The translations under genes and the position numbers were made by a program. 64,000 nt of DNA, taken from an uncultured Gammaproteobacteria bacterium (GTDB lineage Bacteria; Pseudomonadota; Gammaproteobacteria; PS1; Pseudothioglobaceae). How positions within the stretch are numbered: the stretch's first letter is position 1; each line of letters starts with the position of its first letter. The notes under the pieces were generated by a model. That model did not search any database. It was not told where the DNA came from and worked only from the letters and a program-made list of their open reading frames with translations. Positions 24,017-32,918 of the stretch are shown piece by piece. Where the stretch lies: assembly GCA_913020715.1 (NCBI GenBank), contig CAJVZH010000001.1, positions 124,001 through 188,000 on the forward strand, read 5' to 3'.

Positions 24017-24991
24017 ATGAGTATTTACTCACCCACGGAAGAGACACTCAGCGTAACGGTGCTTTTATTGCCAGAATCATCAATGATGGTGCTAGCCTCT
24101 GTGATTGATCCCATGCGTGCAGCCAACCGCTTATCAGAGCGGCAATGTTTTACCTGGCGTATTGTGACCACACACGGTAAGCCAGTCGACTGCACCTGCG
24201 GTATCCAAATCACACCTGATGGCGTGCTGGATATCGATACTGCGGGCGACGTTTTGTTTGTTGTTTCTGGTTTTAATCAATACAGCTATATTAGCGCCGA
24301 TGATATGTCACTGATTCGACGAATTGCACCACGCTTTGACGCTGTTGGGGGCGTAGAGTCAGCTGCATGGATACTGGCTAAGGCCGGATTGCTTGACGGT
24401 AAGAATGCAACAACGCACTGGGAAGATTTGGAAGATTTTGCTAGCAGTTTTCGCAAATCCAATGTGCAACCAGATCGTTTTGTTATCGACCAATCAGTCT
24501 TTACAATTGGTGGCGCTTCTCCCACGTTTGATTTTATGTTGCATCTCATTCGTTCGCGTTTGGGCTATCCGCTCGCTTTGGAGGTGGCTAGTGTCTTTGT
24601 TTATGATGAAACGCACTTCTCTACCGACGCACAGCCGCTCGTTTCGTTGGGACTGCTGAACGACTTTGAGCCAAGAGTAACCAAGGCCATTCGCATTATG
24701 GAGGCACATATCGATGAGCCGATGTCGATTGTCAGTGTGGCTGAACAATTGGCGATGTCGAGTAGACGGCTGGAAAAGTTGTTTCAACAGCATTTGCAGT
24801 GCTCGCCTGGCGTTTTCTACTTACGTTTAAGGCTCCAACGCGCTCGAAAATACGTGACTGATACGTTATTGTCGATGCAGGAAATCGCCATTAGAACAGG
24901 TTTTAATAGTCTTTCTGCTTTCTCTAGGTCTTATAAAAAGCACTATCAAAGTGCGCCGAGTGATTATCGTCAAAATCCGCCTAAACCCTAA
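24017..24991 (+). CDS. GlxA/AraC-family transcriptional regulator (CdhR-like)
   Basis: DJ-1/PfpI-like N-terminus and AraC HTH C-terminus; divergent from the BKACE gene. Confidence 0.88.
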   Translation: MSIYSPTEETLSVTVLLLPESSMMVLASVIDPMRAANRLSERQCFTWRIVTTHGKPVDCTCGIQITPDGVLDIDTAGDVLFVVSGFNQYSYISADDMSLIRRIAPRFDAVGGVESAAWILAKAGLLDGKNATTHWEDLEDFASSFRKSNVQPDRFVIDQSVFTIGGASPTFDFMLHLIRSRLGYPLALEVASVFVYDETHFSTDAQPLVSLGLLNDFEPRVTKAIRIMEAHIDEPMSIVSVAEQLAMSSRRLEKLFQQHLQCSPGVFYLRLRLQRARKYVTDTLLSMQEIAIRTGFNSLSAFSRSYKKHYQSAPSDYRQNPPKP

Positions 24992-25260
24992 CTTGAAAAG
25001 TTTGAACGCTTTGTTGGCGGTCATTTAGACCAGGAACAATCGAGTCAGATCAGTCAAATATCCGCTTCCCAGGAAACATTTGAGAACACAAGTGTTGATG
25101 AGATGATGGCGCTATTGTCCACGCATTGAGCTCCAGACAGTCCAGAATAGCTTAGAGAGTTTTGTTCGTTTTTTGTTAAATAGGAAACGAATAAAGTTAA
25201 GCAACAGCGAGGTCTGTTGGTAACATAATTCGCTATATTGACACAACATTTATAATTCCA

Positions 25261-27213
25261 ATGGAAAGAACAAACGGGTTGCTTTGGCAGCCATCTGAAT
25301 CTCTGATTAAGGCCTCTCAAATGGCTGACTTTATGTCGTATGTCAATACAGCGAGCGATCAGAAACTTGAAAATTATCATCAGCTTTATCGGTATTCAGT
25401 GACAAATGTTGCTGAGTTTTGGTCTCATCTCTGGAGCTATTGCAATGTGCAGGCGAGCAAGAAGGGCGAGTTAGCGCTTGACAACGCTGAGGACATGCTT
25501 CGTTCACAATTTTTCCCAGATGCAAGACTAAATTTTGCCCAAAACTTACTAGCCAAAGGCGAAGATAACGATGAAGCTATTGCTTTTATCAATGAAGATG
25601 AAAAAACGATTCGCCTCAGCTACAGAGAGCTTAAAGGTCAAGTGGCAGCCCTTGCGTGCTACTTAAAAAGCCAAGGGGTTGTTAAGGGTGATCGTATAGC
25701 GGCATATTTGCCAAACACTGAAAAAACCATTATTGCCATGTTGGCGACAACCAGCTTGGGCGCCGTATGGTCTTCGTGCTCGCCTGATTTTGGTGTGCCT
25801 GGTGTTGTTGATCGCTTATCGCAAGTTAAACCGAAAGTGTTGTTTGTTACTGATGGCTATTTGCACAAAGGCAAAGTCTTTGAAATGTCAGAGAAAAATC
25901 AAGCTGTGTTGAGCGCTTTGGGTAGTGTTGGTGTTGCCATTATGACACCGCTACTGGACAATGGCACGAGTCATATGTACGCTGCTGTTGGTTTTGCGGA
26001 CATTCAGCGAGATTATGAAGGCGCTGATTTGGTTTTTGAACAGATTGGCTTTAACGAGCCTCTTTATATTCTTTTTTCATCGGGCACCACTGGTGTGCCA
26101 AAGTGCATTGTTCACGGTGTCGGTGGCACATTGTTGCAGCATCTAAAAGAGCATCGTCTGCACCTTGATTTAAAACCGCGTGAGCGTTTTTTCTATGCCA
26201 CAACCTGTGGCTGGATGATGTGGAACTGGATGGTCTCTGCGCTTGCCAGTGGCGCAACCTTAATTCTTTATGAGGGCGCCCCTCTTTATCCAAAACGGCG
26301 TCGATTCTTTGATTTGATTGAAGCTGAAAAAGTGAATATTTTGGGTGTGTCGGCCAAATACATTGATGTGCTTCGTAAGGCCAAAGTGTCAAGCGAGGGC
26401 TATGATTTATCTTCATTAAGGGCGCTACTTTCAACCGGCTCGCCATTGGTGCCAGAGGCCTTTGATTATGTTTATGAGAGTATAAAACAAGACATCTGCC
26501 TGTCTTCGATTTCCGGCGGCACAGACATTGTTTCCTGTTTTGTGCTGGGTGCCAATGTATTGCCAGTATATAAAGGGGAAATCCAGTGCCGAGGCCTGGC
26601 TATGGCGGTCGAGTCATGGGATGATGCGGGCAAGCGTCAAATTGGTGAAAAAGGTGAGTTGGTTTGCACAAAACCCTTCCCCTCAATGCCAATTGGTTTC
26701 TTGAACGACCCAACGGGTGAACGTTACCGTTCTGCATATTTTGATCGTTTTGAAAACACATGGTGCCATGGTGATTTCCTTGAAATTAATCAACGAGGGG
26801 GTGTGGTCATCCATGGGCGCTCCGATACAACGCTAAATCCTGGTGGCATTCGTATTGGTACGGCAGAAATATACCGCCAAGTGGAAGTTGTAGACGAGGT
26901 TAACGAGGCATTGGTTATTGGGCAGAAATACCGGGACGATGTGCGTATTGTGCTATTTGTGACTTTGCTTGAAGGGGAGAAGCTCGATGATCAATTAAAG
27001 CGGAAGATACGCACTCAAATACGCCAAAATACCACACCACATCACAACCCAAAAGTGATTATTGCCGTGCCAGAAATTCCTAGAACGCTTAGCGGAAAAA
27101 TTGTTGAGCTGGCTGTGAAGGCAGTGGTTGAAGGCAAAGAAATTGACAATAAAGAAGCCTTGTTAAATCCAGACGCGCTGGACTTTTTCACCAATTTGAA
27201 AGAACTTCAATAG
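25261..27213 (+). CDS. Acetoacetate-CoA ligase
   Basis: 650 aa, AMP-binding motif LFSSGTTGVPKCIVH, LLWQPSESLIKAS N-terminus typical of acetoacetyl-CoA synthetase. Confidence 0.92.
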   Translation: MERTNGLLWQPSESLIKASQMADFMSYVNTASDQKLENYHQLYRYSVTNVAEFWSHLWSYCNVQASKKGELALDNAEDMLRSQFFPDARLNFAQNLLAKGEDNDEAIAFINEDEKTIRLSYRELKGQVAALACYLKSQGVVKGDRIAAYLPNTEKTIIAMLATTSLGAVWSSCSPDFGVPGVVDRLSQVKPKVLFVTDGYLHKGKVFEMSEKNQAVLSALGSVGVAIMTPLLDNGTSHMYAAVGFADIQRDYEGADLVFEQIGFNEPLYILFSSGTTGVPKCIVHGVGGTLLQHLKEHRLHLDLKPRERFFYATTCGWMMWNWMVSALASGATLILYEGAPLYPKRRRFFDLIEAEKVNILGVSAKYIDVLRKAKVSSEGYDLSSLRALLSTGSPLVPEAFDYVYESIKQDICLSSISGGTDIVSCFVLGANVLPVYKGEIQCRGLAMAVESWDDAGKRQIGEKGELVCTKPFPSMPIGFLNDPTGERYRSAYFDRFENTWCHGDFLEINQRGGVVIHGRSDTTLNPGGIRIGTAEIYRQVEVVDEVNEALVIGQKYRDDVRIVLFVTLLEGEKLDDQLKRKIRTQIRQNTTPHHNPKVIIAVPEIPRTLSGKIVELAVKAVVEGKEIDNKEALLNPDALDFFTNLKELQ

Positions 27214-27485
27214 CACTCTTTTTTGCTCATTTTTATGCCCTGGGATGACATTATTAAGTGATTTATGTTGTGAATTATTGGAATTAAAGGATCACTTCAA
27301 TAATTTTGGATATTTTGATCGTTCTGCCATTATACTATTTTTAAGTTTTTGTTTCAAAGCGCTATTGCTTGCTGCGCCACTGGCGATTAAACCCTTAAGG
27401 AGCACACAGAGGGTTGGTGTTGCTTTGGCATGGGGTCAAAAGGCTGTAGAAAGCGTTATTGAGGGGTTAATGGGGCTTGAGGCCG

Positions 27486-27581
27486 ATGCAAGAATGCATT
27501 CGTGAGGCGACAGATAAAGATATCGCTGGCCTTATCATCGGCTTTATAGAAACAAATCATAATGGGCAGAACCGGCACTAA
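27486..27581 (+). pseudogene. Possible truncated GNAT N-terminal fragment
   Basis: MQECIREATDKDIAGLIIGFIETNHNGQNRH* resembles GNAT N-termini; no downstream domain. Confidence 0.3.
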
Positions 27582-27595
27582 AAGGAGGGATTAAA

Positions 27596-28597
27596 GTGGA
27601 TAAAAAAACAAGGGATAACGCCGCAATGATGCAGGGTTTGTATTGGTGGGGTATTCCAACTCTATTTCGTTGCCCGCACAATCCTGATCCAGTTGGTTGT
27701 GATATTGCACTTGTTGGCGTTCCGCACAGTACAGGCAATGGCACTACTCAGCGAGACCAACACCTTGGGCCGAGAGCGGTGCGCAACATCTCTGCTCAGG
27801 GCAGAAGGGGCCATCTTAAGTTTGGGATTTCGCCTTGGGAGATGTGCGACATTCGGGATTTAGGTGATGTACCTCTGCCAGAGGCCAACAATAATGAACT
27901 GTGCATAGAGCGAATAACTGAGTTTTATGAACATATTGCCAGTGCAGGTGCGAAGCCACTGTCCATTGGCGGTGACCACTCAATAACTGGCGGCATTCTG
28001 CAGGCAATTGCAGGCCCTAAGTCGAAGTTGACGAATGGCGAAAAGGCTGTTCTTGTTCACTTTGACGCACACACGGACGCTTTTCATCAGTTAGACCATT
28101 TTTTAGGCGCTATAAAATCTGCCGCTCACTGGGCCAGTTATTTGGTGCGCGACGGTTTTGTTGATGCCGAAAAAAGCGTCCAGGTCGGCATTCGTGGCAA
28201 TACGAGGACGTTAGACTGGCTGGATTCAAGCTACGAGTTAGGCTATGAAATTATTACCAAGGATCGCTACGATGAGCTTGGTGTGGAAAAATGTATCGAC
28301 ATTATCAGGCAACGCGTCGGCGACGCGCCGGTCTACATTACTTTCGACTTGGATTGTTTGGATGTAACTATTGCACCTGGTGTTTCCAACCTTGAGCCAG
28401 CAATTGAAGGTTTTAAGATGCCCGATGTTTTACAGTTGCTCCAAGGTTTACGCGGAAAAAATATTATCGGCGGAGACGTAGTTTGCCTTATGCCGACCGT
28501 TGATTCGCCAAATCAAATTACCTCTCATGTTGCCAATGCAGTTCTGTTTGAAATGGTTTGCTTAATCGCCGACAATGTTGGCAAGTCGGACCAATAG
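27596..28597 (+). CDS. Ureohydrolase (agmatinase/arginase) family protein
   Basis: GGDHSIT, FDAHTDAF, FDLDCLD metal-binding motifs. Confidence 0.9.
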   Translation: MDKKTRDNAAMMQGLYWWGIPTLFRCPHNPDPVGCDIALVGVPHSTGNGTTQRDQHLGPRAVRNISAQGRRGHLKFGISPWEMCDIRDLGDVPLPEANNNELCIERITEFYEHIASAGAKPLSIGGDHSITGGILQAIAGPKSKLTNGEKAVLVHFDAHTDAFHQLDHFLGAIKSAAHWASYLVRDGFVDAEKSVQVGIRGNTRTLDWLDSSYELGYEIITKDRYDELGVEKCIDIIRQRVGDAPVYITFDLDCLDVTIAPGVSNLEPAIEGFKMPDVLQLLQGLRGKNIIGGDVVCLMPTVDSPNQITSHVANAVLFEMVCLIADNVGKSDQ

Positions 28598-28615
28598 CTC
28601 TCCTTCACCGACTAG

Positions 28616-28876
28616 AGTGAAAAACTTAATGAAGTATATTCAAATGTTTGCATTAAATTTTTTCATAGTGGTGCGCTTGACTTTACATTAATATTTCTTG
28701 ATTGCGGCTGCGGTTATTTTGTTGGACGCTCTTTGGCAATGACCTATTTGCCTGTTGAGTTAATTGATTCAGCTGTTGACCTTGAGGTGGAAATATTGGG
28801 TGAATTTTACAAAGCTAAAATTGTAGCCCAGCCATTGTACGATCCAAGCGGCGTAAAAATGCGCGGGTCACAATAA
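28616..28876 (+). pseudogene. Decayed C-terminus of a GcvT/dimethylglycine (sarcosine) dehydrogenase-like protein
   Basis: Open frame with no suitable start, ending ...CGYFVGRSLAMTYLPVELIDSAVDLEVEILGEFYKAKIVAQPLYDPSGVKMRGSQ*; resembles GcvT C-terminal barrel of DMGDH-like proteins. Confidence 0.65.
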
Positions 28877-28891
28877 ATATAGGAGTTAGCC

Positions 28892-30427
28892 ATGGCCAGA
28901 GAAAGACGAAGACGCAGAGGCGGCGTAGAAGAAGTAAAAGAGGTGGTGAAAGCGCCAGCCTACATTAAACGAAAAATTCCAGTGCACGACCCATTAAGTG
29001 ATGTCGATTTGCGCATTATTGAGAACAACGCCGATACTATCCTTGAAGAGATCGGCATGGTTTTTGGCGAAGATTTAGAATGCGCCGATATCATGGTTGC
29101 TGCAGGCGGTGTACGTGATGCAAAAGACCCACATCGTGTACGCTTTCCGCGCGGCATGTGCCGTGAAATCATTCAGGCCAGTGCACCGAAGCAGTTTACT
29201 CAGCACGCTCGAAATCCTGAGCGAAGTGTTGAAATTGGCGGCGACAATATCGTTCTTTCGCCTGCCTACGGCCCTCCATTCATCCGCAATTTGGACGAAG
29301 GTCGGCGTTATGCTAATATCCAAGATTTTCGTAATTTTGTCAAACTAGCGTACCTGTCCGATAACCTCCATCATTCGGGAGGCACCATTTGCGAGCCTGT
29401 AGACTTACCGGTCAACAAACGCCATTTAGACATGGTGTATAGCCATATTAAATACTCTGACAAGCCATTTATGGGCTCGGTCACTTTGGGTGAAAGGGCG
29501 CAGGACTCGGTTAATATGGCCAAAATTGTTTTTGGTGAAGAGTTTATGAAGGATAACTGTGTGTTATTGAGTCTTTGTAATACGGTCTCCCCTCTGTCTA
29601 CGGATCCGGCAATTACCGGCTCTGTGAAAGTCTATGCTCGAGCAAATCAAGGCATGATTATTACTACCTTTATTGTTGGTGGCGCAATGGCGCCAGTATC
29701 AGTGGTGGGGGTGGCGGCGCAAAGTTTGGCAGAAGTGCTGGCAATGATGGCTTTAACACAACTGATAAAACCGGGTTGTCCGGTTGTTTACGGTACATTT
29801 GTGACATCGATGTCGATGAAATCAGGCGCCCCAACTTTTGGCACTGCTGAGGCTGCGCAAGCGATGTGCATCAGTGGAGCGTTGGCTAGAAGACTGGGCG
29901 TGCCGTTTAGAAGTGGTGGCGGCTTTACCTCGTCTAAAGTTCCAGACGCGCAGGCTGGCTATGAGGCGGCCAATACCTTGCACGCAACACTGGACGCCGG
30001 CGTTAACATTTCATTGCACGTTGCGGGCTGGCTAGAAGGTGGCTTGGCAATGGGGTATGAGAAGTTTGTTATGGATGCTGATCAGGCGGGCGTACTCGCC
30101 ACTGCTGCACGTGGTATTGATATGAGTGAAAATGGTCAAGCGATGGATGCCATTCGCGAAGTTGGCCCACAGTCACACTTCTTGGCTTGCAAACACACTG
30201 AGAAAAATTATAGAGAGGCTTTTTATATGGCCGATCTCAGTGACTCTCAGAGTTTTGAACAGTGGAAGGAAAATGGCTCACAAGACATGGAAATGGCCGC
30301 AAATATAAAGTATAAGAAAATGTTGGCAGATTACGAGTTGCCGCCGCTTGATCCAGAAATTGACAAGCAATTGCTAGATTACATGAAAAAGGTTAAAGAC
30401 AGTTACCCTGACTCCAATATTGCTTAA
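28892..30427 (+). CDS. MttB superfamily methyltransferase, non-pyrrolysine (paralog 2)
   Basis: 511 aa; IVLSPAYGPPF, GTICEPVDLPVNKRHLDMVYSHIKYSDKPFMGSVT; no in-frame amber. Confidence 0.88.
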   Translation: MARERRRRRGGVEEVKEVVKAPAYIKRKIPVHDPLSDVDLRIIENNADTILEEIGMVFGEDLECADIMVAAGGVRDAKDPHRVRFPRGMCREIIQASAPKQFTQHARNPERSVEIGGDNIVLSPAYGPPFIRNLDEGRRYANIQDFRNFVKLAYLSDNLHHSGGTICEPVDLPVNKRHLDMVYSHIKYSDKPFMGSVTLGERAQDSVNMAKIVFGEEFMKDNCVLLSLCNTVSPLSTDPAITGSVKVYARANQGMIITTFIVGGAMAPVSVVGVAAQSLAEVLAMMALTQLIKPGCPVVYGTFVTSMSMKSGAPTFGTAEAAQAMCISGALARRLGVPFRSGGGFTSSKVPDAQAGYEAANTLHATLDAGVNISLHVAGWLEGGLAMGYEKFVMDADQAGVLATAARGIDMSENGQAMDAIREVGPQSHFLACKHTEKNYREAFYMADLSDSQSFEQWKENGSQDMEMAANIKYKKMLADYELPPLDPEIDKQLLDYMKKVKDSYPDSNIA

Positions 30428-30457
30428 AAATACACTAACCAACAAATAGGATAACTT

Positions 30458-31774
30458 ATGAATATGTCAAGCAATAAGCGCCATCAAGCAAAAATCAATC
30501 CGCTTACTGCGGATTCGGAAGATATTTTTAGTTTAAACATGCATGTACAAGGACCAGGTGAATTAGCCGAGGGTGAATGGCAAGCGGCCGGACTTGCTGC
30601 GCCAGACATGACAGCGATTCGTGAGTATCGTTTAAATCGCGTTAGAGCCCAACTTAAGGCATCTGATTGTGCAGGGATTTTGTTGTACGATCCGCTCAAT
30701 ATTCGCTACGCTACTGATAGCACCAATATGTCGCTTTGGACCTCTCACAATGCCACACGTTATGCGTTGGTGATGACAGAAGGCCCGGTGATTATTTTTG
30801 AATTCGATGCGTATGAGTTTCTTTCGAATCACAATCCTTTAATTACCGAAGTTCGTCCTGCCATCACCTATTTGTATTTCGCTGCTGCCGAGTTTAGTGA
30901 TAAAAAAGCCAAGCTCTGGGCTGACGAAATTTCAGATATTGTTGATGAGTTTGGCGCTGGTAATAAACGTTTAGCGCTGGATCATTGCGCCCCTGAAGGC
31001 GTTTACGAACTTCAAGCCCGCGGTTTAAAGCTCCATAATGGTGAAGAGGTGATGGAGTTGGCGCGAATCATTAAATCGGATGAAGAGATGCATGCGATGA
31101 GACGCTCTATTTTTGCTGCTGAAATATCGATGAGCGTGATGCGAGAGCACTTTCAACCAGGGGTGGCTGAAACTCGACTTTGGAGCTACCTCCATGCAGA
31201 GATGCTCTCTCGTGGCGGTGAGTGGATCGAGACACGACTATTGGCAGCGGGTCCAAGAGCCAACCCATGGTATCAAGAATGCTCCTCACGACCGATTCAA
31301 AATGGTGAGATGATGAGCTTTGATACGGACTTGGTAGGTGCCTATGGTTACTGCACGGATATTTCAAGAAGTTGGTTGTGTGGTGACCAAAAGCCCACAG
31401 ATACGCAAAAAGATATTTACAGTCGAGCTTATGAGCAAGTTCAGCATAACATTTCGATTTTACGTCCTGGCATGAGCTTTATGGAAATGACAAATGAGGC
31501 CTTGGAATATCCTGAAAATGAATATCGTCATTACTCTGTGCAATACCATGGCGTTGGTTTGTGCGATGAATATCCTGCCATACCGTTCACCTGGGAGCTC
31601 AACGAGCTAAGCTATGACGGCATTTTGCAGCCAGGCATGGTGCTCTGTGTTGAAAGTTACGTTGGCCGACGCGATGGTGGCCCTGGAGTCAAACTAGAAG
31701 AGCAAGTTCTGATAACTGAAACAGGCTATGAGGTGCTGTCTAAGTATCCTTTTGAAAAACACTTGCTCCGTTAA
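30458..31774 (+). CDS. M24 (aminopeptidase P-like) protein, DddP (DMSP lyase)-like
   Basis: GGEWIETRLLAAGPRANPWYQECSSR; metal-ligand pattern FDTD...D, YHGVGLCDEYP, CVESYVG, KLEEQVL; resembles DddP closely. Confidence 0.75.
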   Translation: MNMSSNKRHQAKINPLTADSEDIFSLNMHVQGPGELAEGEWQAAGLAAPDMTAIREYRLNRVRAQLKASDCAGILLYDPLNIRYATDSTNMSLWTSHNATRYALVMTEGPVIIFEFDAYEFLSNHNPLITEVRPAITYLYFAAAEFSDKKAKLWADEISDIVDEFGAGNKRLALDHCAPEGVYELQARGLKLHNGEEVMELARIIKSDEEMHAMRRSIFAAEISMSVMREHFQPGVAETRLWSYLHAEMLSRGGEWIETRLLAAGPRANPWYQECSSRPIQNGEMMSFDTDLVGAYGYCTDISRSWLCGDQKPTDTQKDIYSRAYEQVQHNISILRPGMSFMEMTNEALEYPENEYRHYSVQYHGVGLCDEYPAIPFTWELNELSYDGILQPGMVLCVESYVGRRDGGPGVKLEEQVLITETGYEVLSKYPFEKHLLR

Positions 31775-31796
31775 TTTACTTTTTGGAGATACAAGA

Positions 31797-32894
31797 ATGA
31801 GTCATGTACCGGTCACAATGTCAGCCGTTCTGTTAACAGGTCACGGCGGCTTTGAAAAATTAGACTATCGAAATGATATCGATGTACCAACCGTTGCAGC
31901 AAGCAAGGTACTGATCAGAGTGCTTGCAGCGGGCGTTAATAATACCGATATTAATACTCGCACCGCTTGGTACTCAAAGTCTGTCACTGGAGAAACCAGC
32001 ACTGGCGCTGCTGCAGGCTTTGAGACAGCTGATGACGATGACGGATCTTGGTCGGGCACACCCTTGACCTTCCCAAGAATTCAGGGCGCAGACTGTTGTG
32101 GTGAAATTGTTGCTGTTGGTGAGGGCGTGGATGAAAGTCGTATTGGCGAACGAGTTCTTGTGCGCACCATGCAACAAGCACCAGTTGATTATCAGCCTTT
32201 TGTTTGTTGGACTGTTGGCTCTGAATGTGACGGCGGCTTTGCACAGTATATGACCGCCTACGGCGCAGAAACGTTTAAGGTGGATTGTGATTGGTCTGAT
32301 ATTGAGCTGGCCTCTATACCGTGTGCTTATTCCACGGCAGAAAATATGTTGGAGCGTGCCAATGTTAGCGAAGGTGAAATTGTGCTGATTACCGGCGCCT
32401 CAGGCGGTGTTGGTTCGGCAGCGGTTCAGCTTGCAAAAAGACGTGGCGCCAAGGTGATCGCTCAATCTGGCGAGGCCAAGCTTAACGAGGTTAAGGCGCT
32501 AGGCGCGGATGAAGTGGTGGACCGAAATGCCAACTTGGCTGAGACTTTAGGAACTGAAGTGGTCGACGTTGTAGTGGATTTGGTTGCTGGAGAATCTTGG
32601 CCGTGTTTGCTAGAGGTTCTTAAGCGTGGTGGCCGTTACGCTACGGCTGGAGCTATAGCTGGACCGATCGTCGAGCTTGATGTTCGCACCTTGTATTTAA
32701 AAGATTTGACCTTGATTGGCTGCACCTTTCAGAGGCAAAATGTTTTTGAAAACTTGGTGGGCTACATTGAGCGCAATGAAATTAAGCCACTGGTAGCAAG
32801 GCATTACCCGCTTAAGGATATTGTTCGTGCGCAGGAGGATTTTTTGAGTAAAAAACACGTTGGTAAGCTGGTGCTAGTGCCGCCACAAGGCTAA
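31797..32894 (+). CDS. Zinc-independent MDR-family alcohol dehydrogenase / quinone oxidoreductase-like
   Basis: ITGASGGVGSAAVQLAKRRGAKVIA; start at MSHVPVT. Confidence 0.82.
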   Translation: MSHVPVTMSAVLLTGHGGFEKLDYRNDIDVPTVAASKVLIRVLAAGVNNTDINTRTAWYSKSVTGETSTGAAAGFETADDDDGSWSGTPLTFPRIQGADCCGEIVAVGEGVDESRIGERVLVRTMQQAPVDYQPFVCWTVGSECDGGFAQYMTAYGAETFKVDCDWSDIELASIPCAYSTAENMLERANVSEGEIVLITGASGGVGSAAVQLAKRRGAKVIAQSGEAKLNEVKALGADEVVDRNANLAETLGTEVVDVVVDLVAGESWPCLLEVLKRGGRYATAGAIAGPIVELDVRTLYLKDLTLIGCTFQRQNVFENLVGYIERNEIKPLVARHYPLKDIVRAQEDFLSKKHVGKLVLVPPQG

Positions 32895-32918
32895 ATGAGA
32901 ATTAAGGTAGAGCGGCAA

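Noticed and set aside
27245-27505. 86-aa plus-strand ORF between AACS and the ureohydrolase
   Set aside because: No recognisable family; overlaps the possible GNAT remnant in another frame; likely non-coding.
31797-32894. MDR-family gene downstream of DddP-like as AcuI (acryloyl-CoA reductase)
   Set aside because: Position is suggestive, but the sequence looks like a generic quinone-oxidoreductase/alcohol-dehydrogenase-like MDR; no AcuI-specific features recognised.
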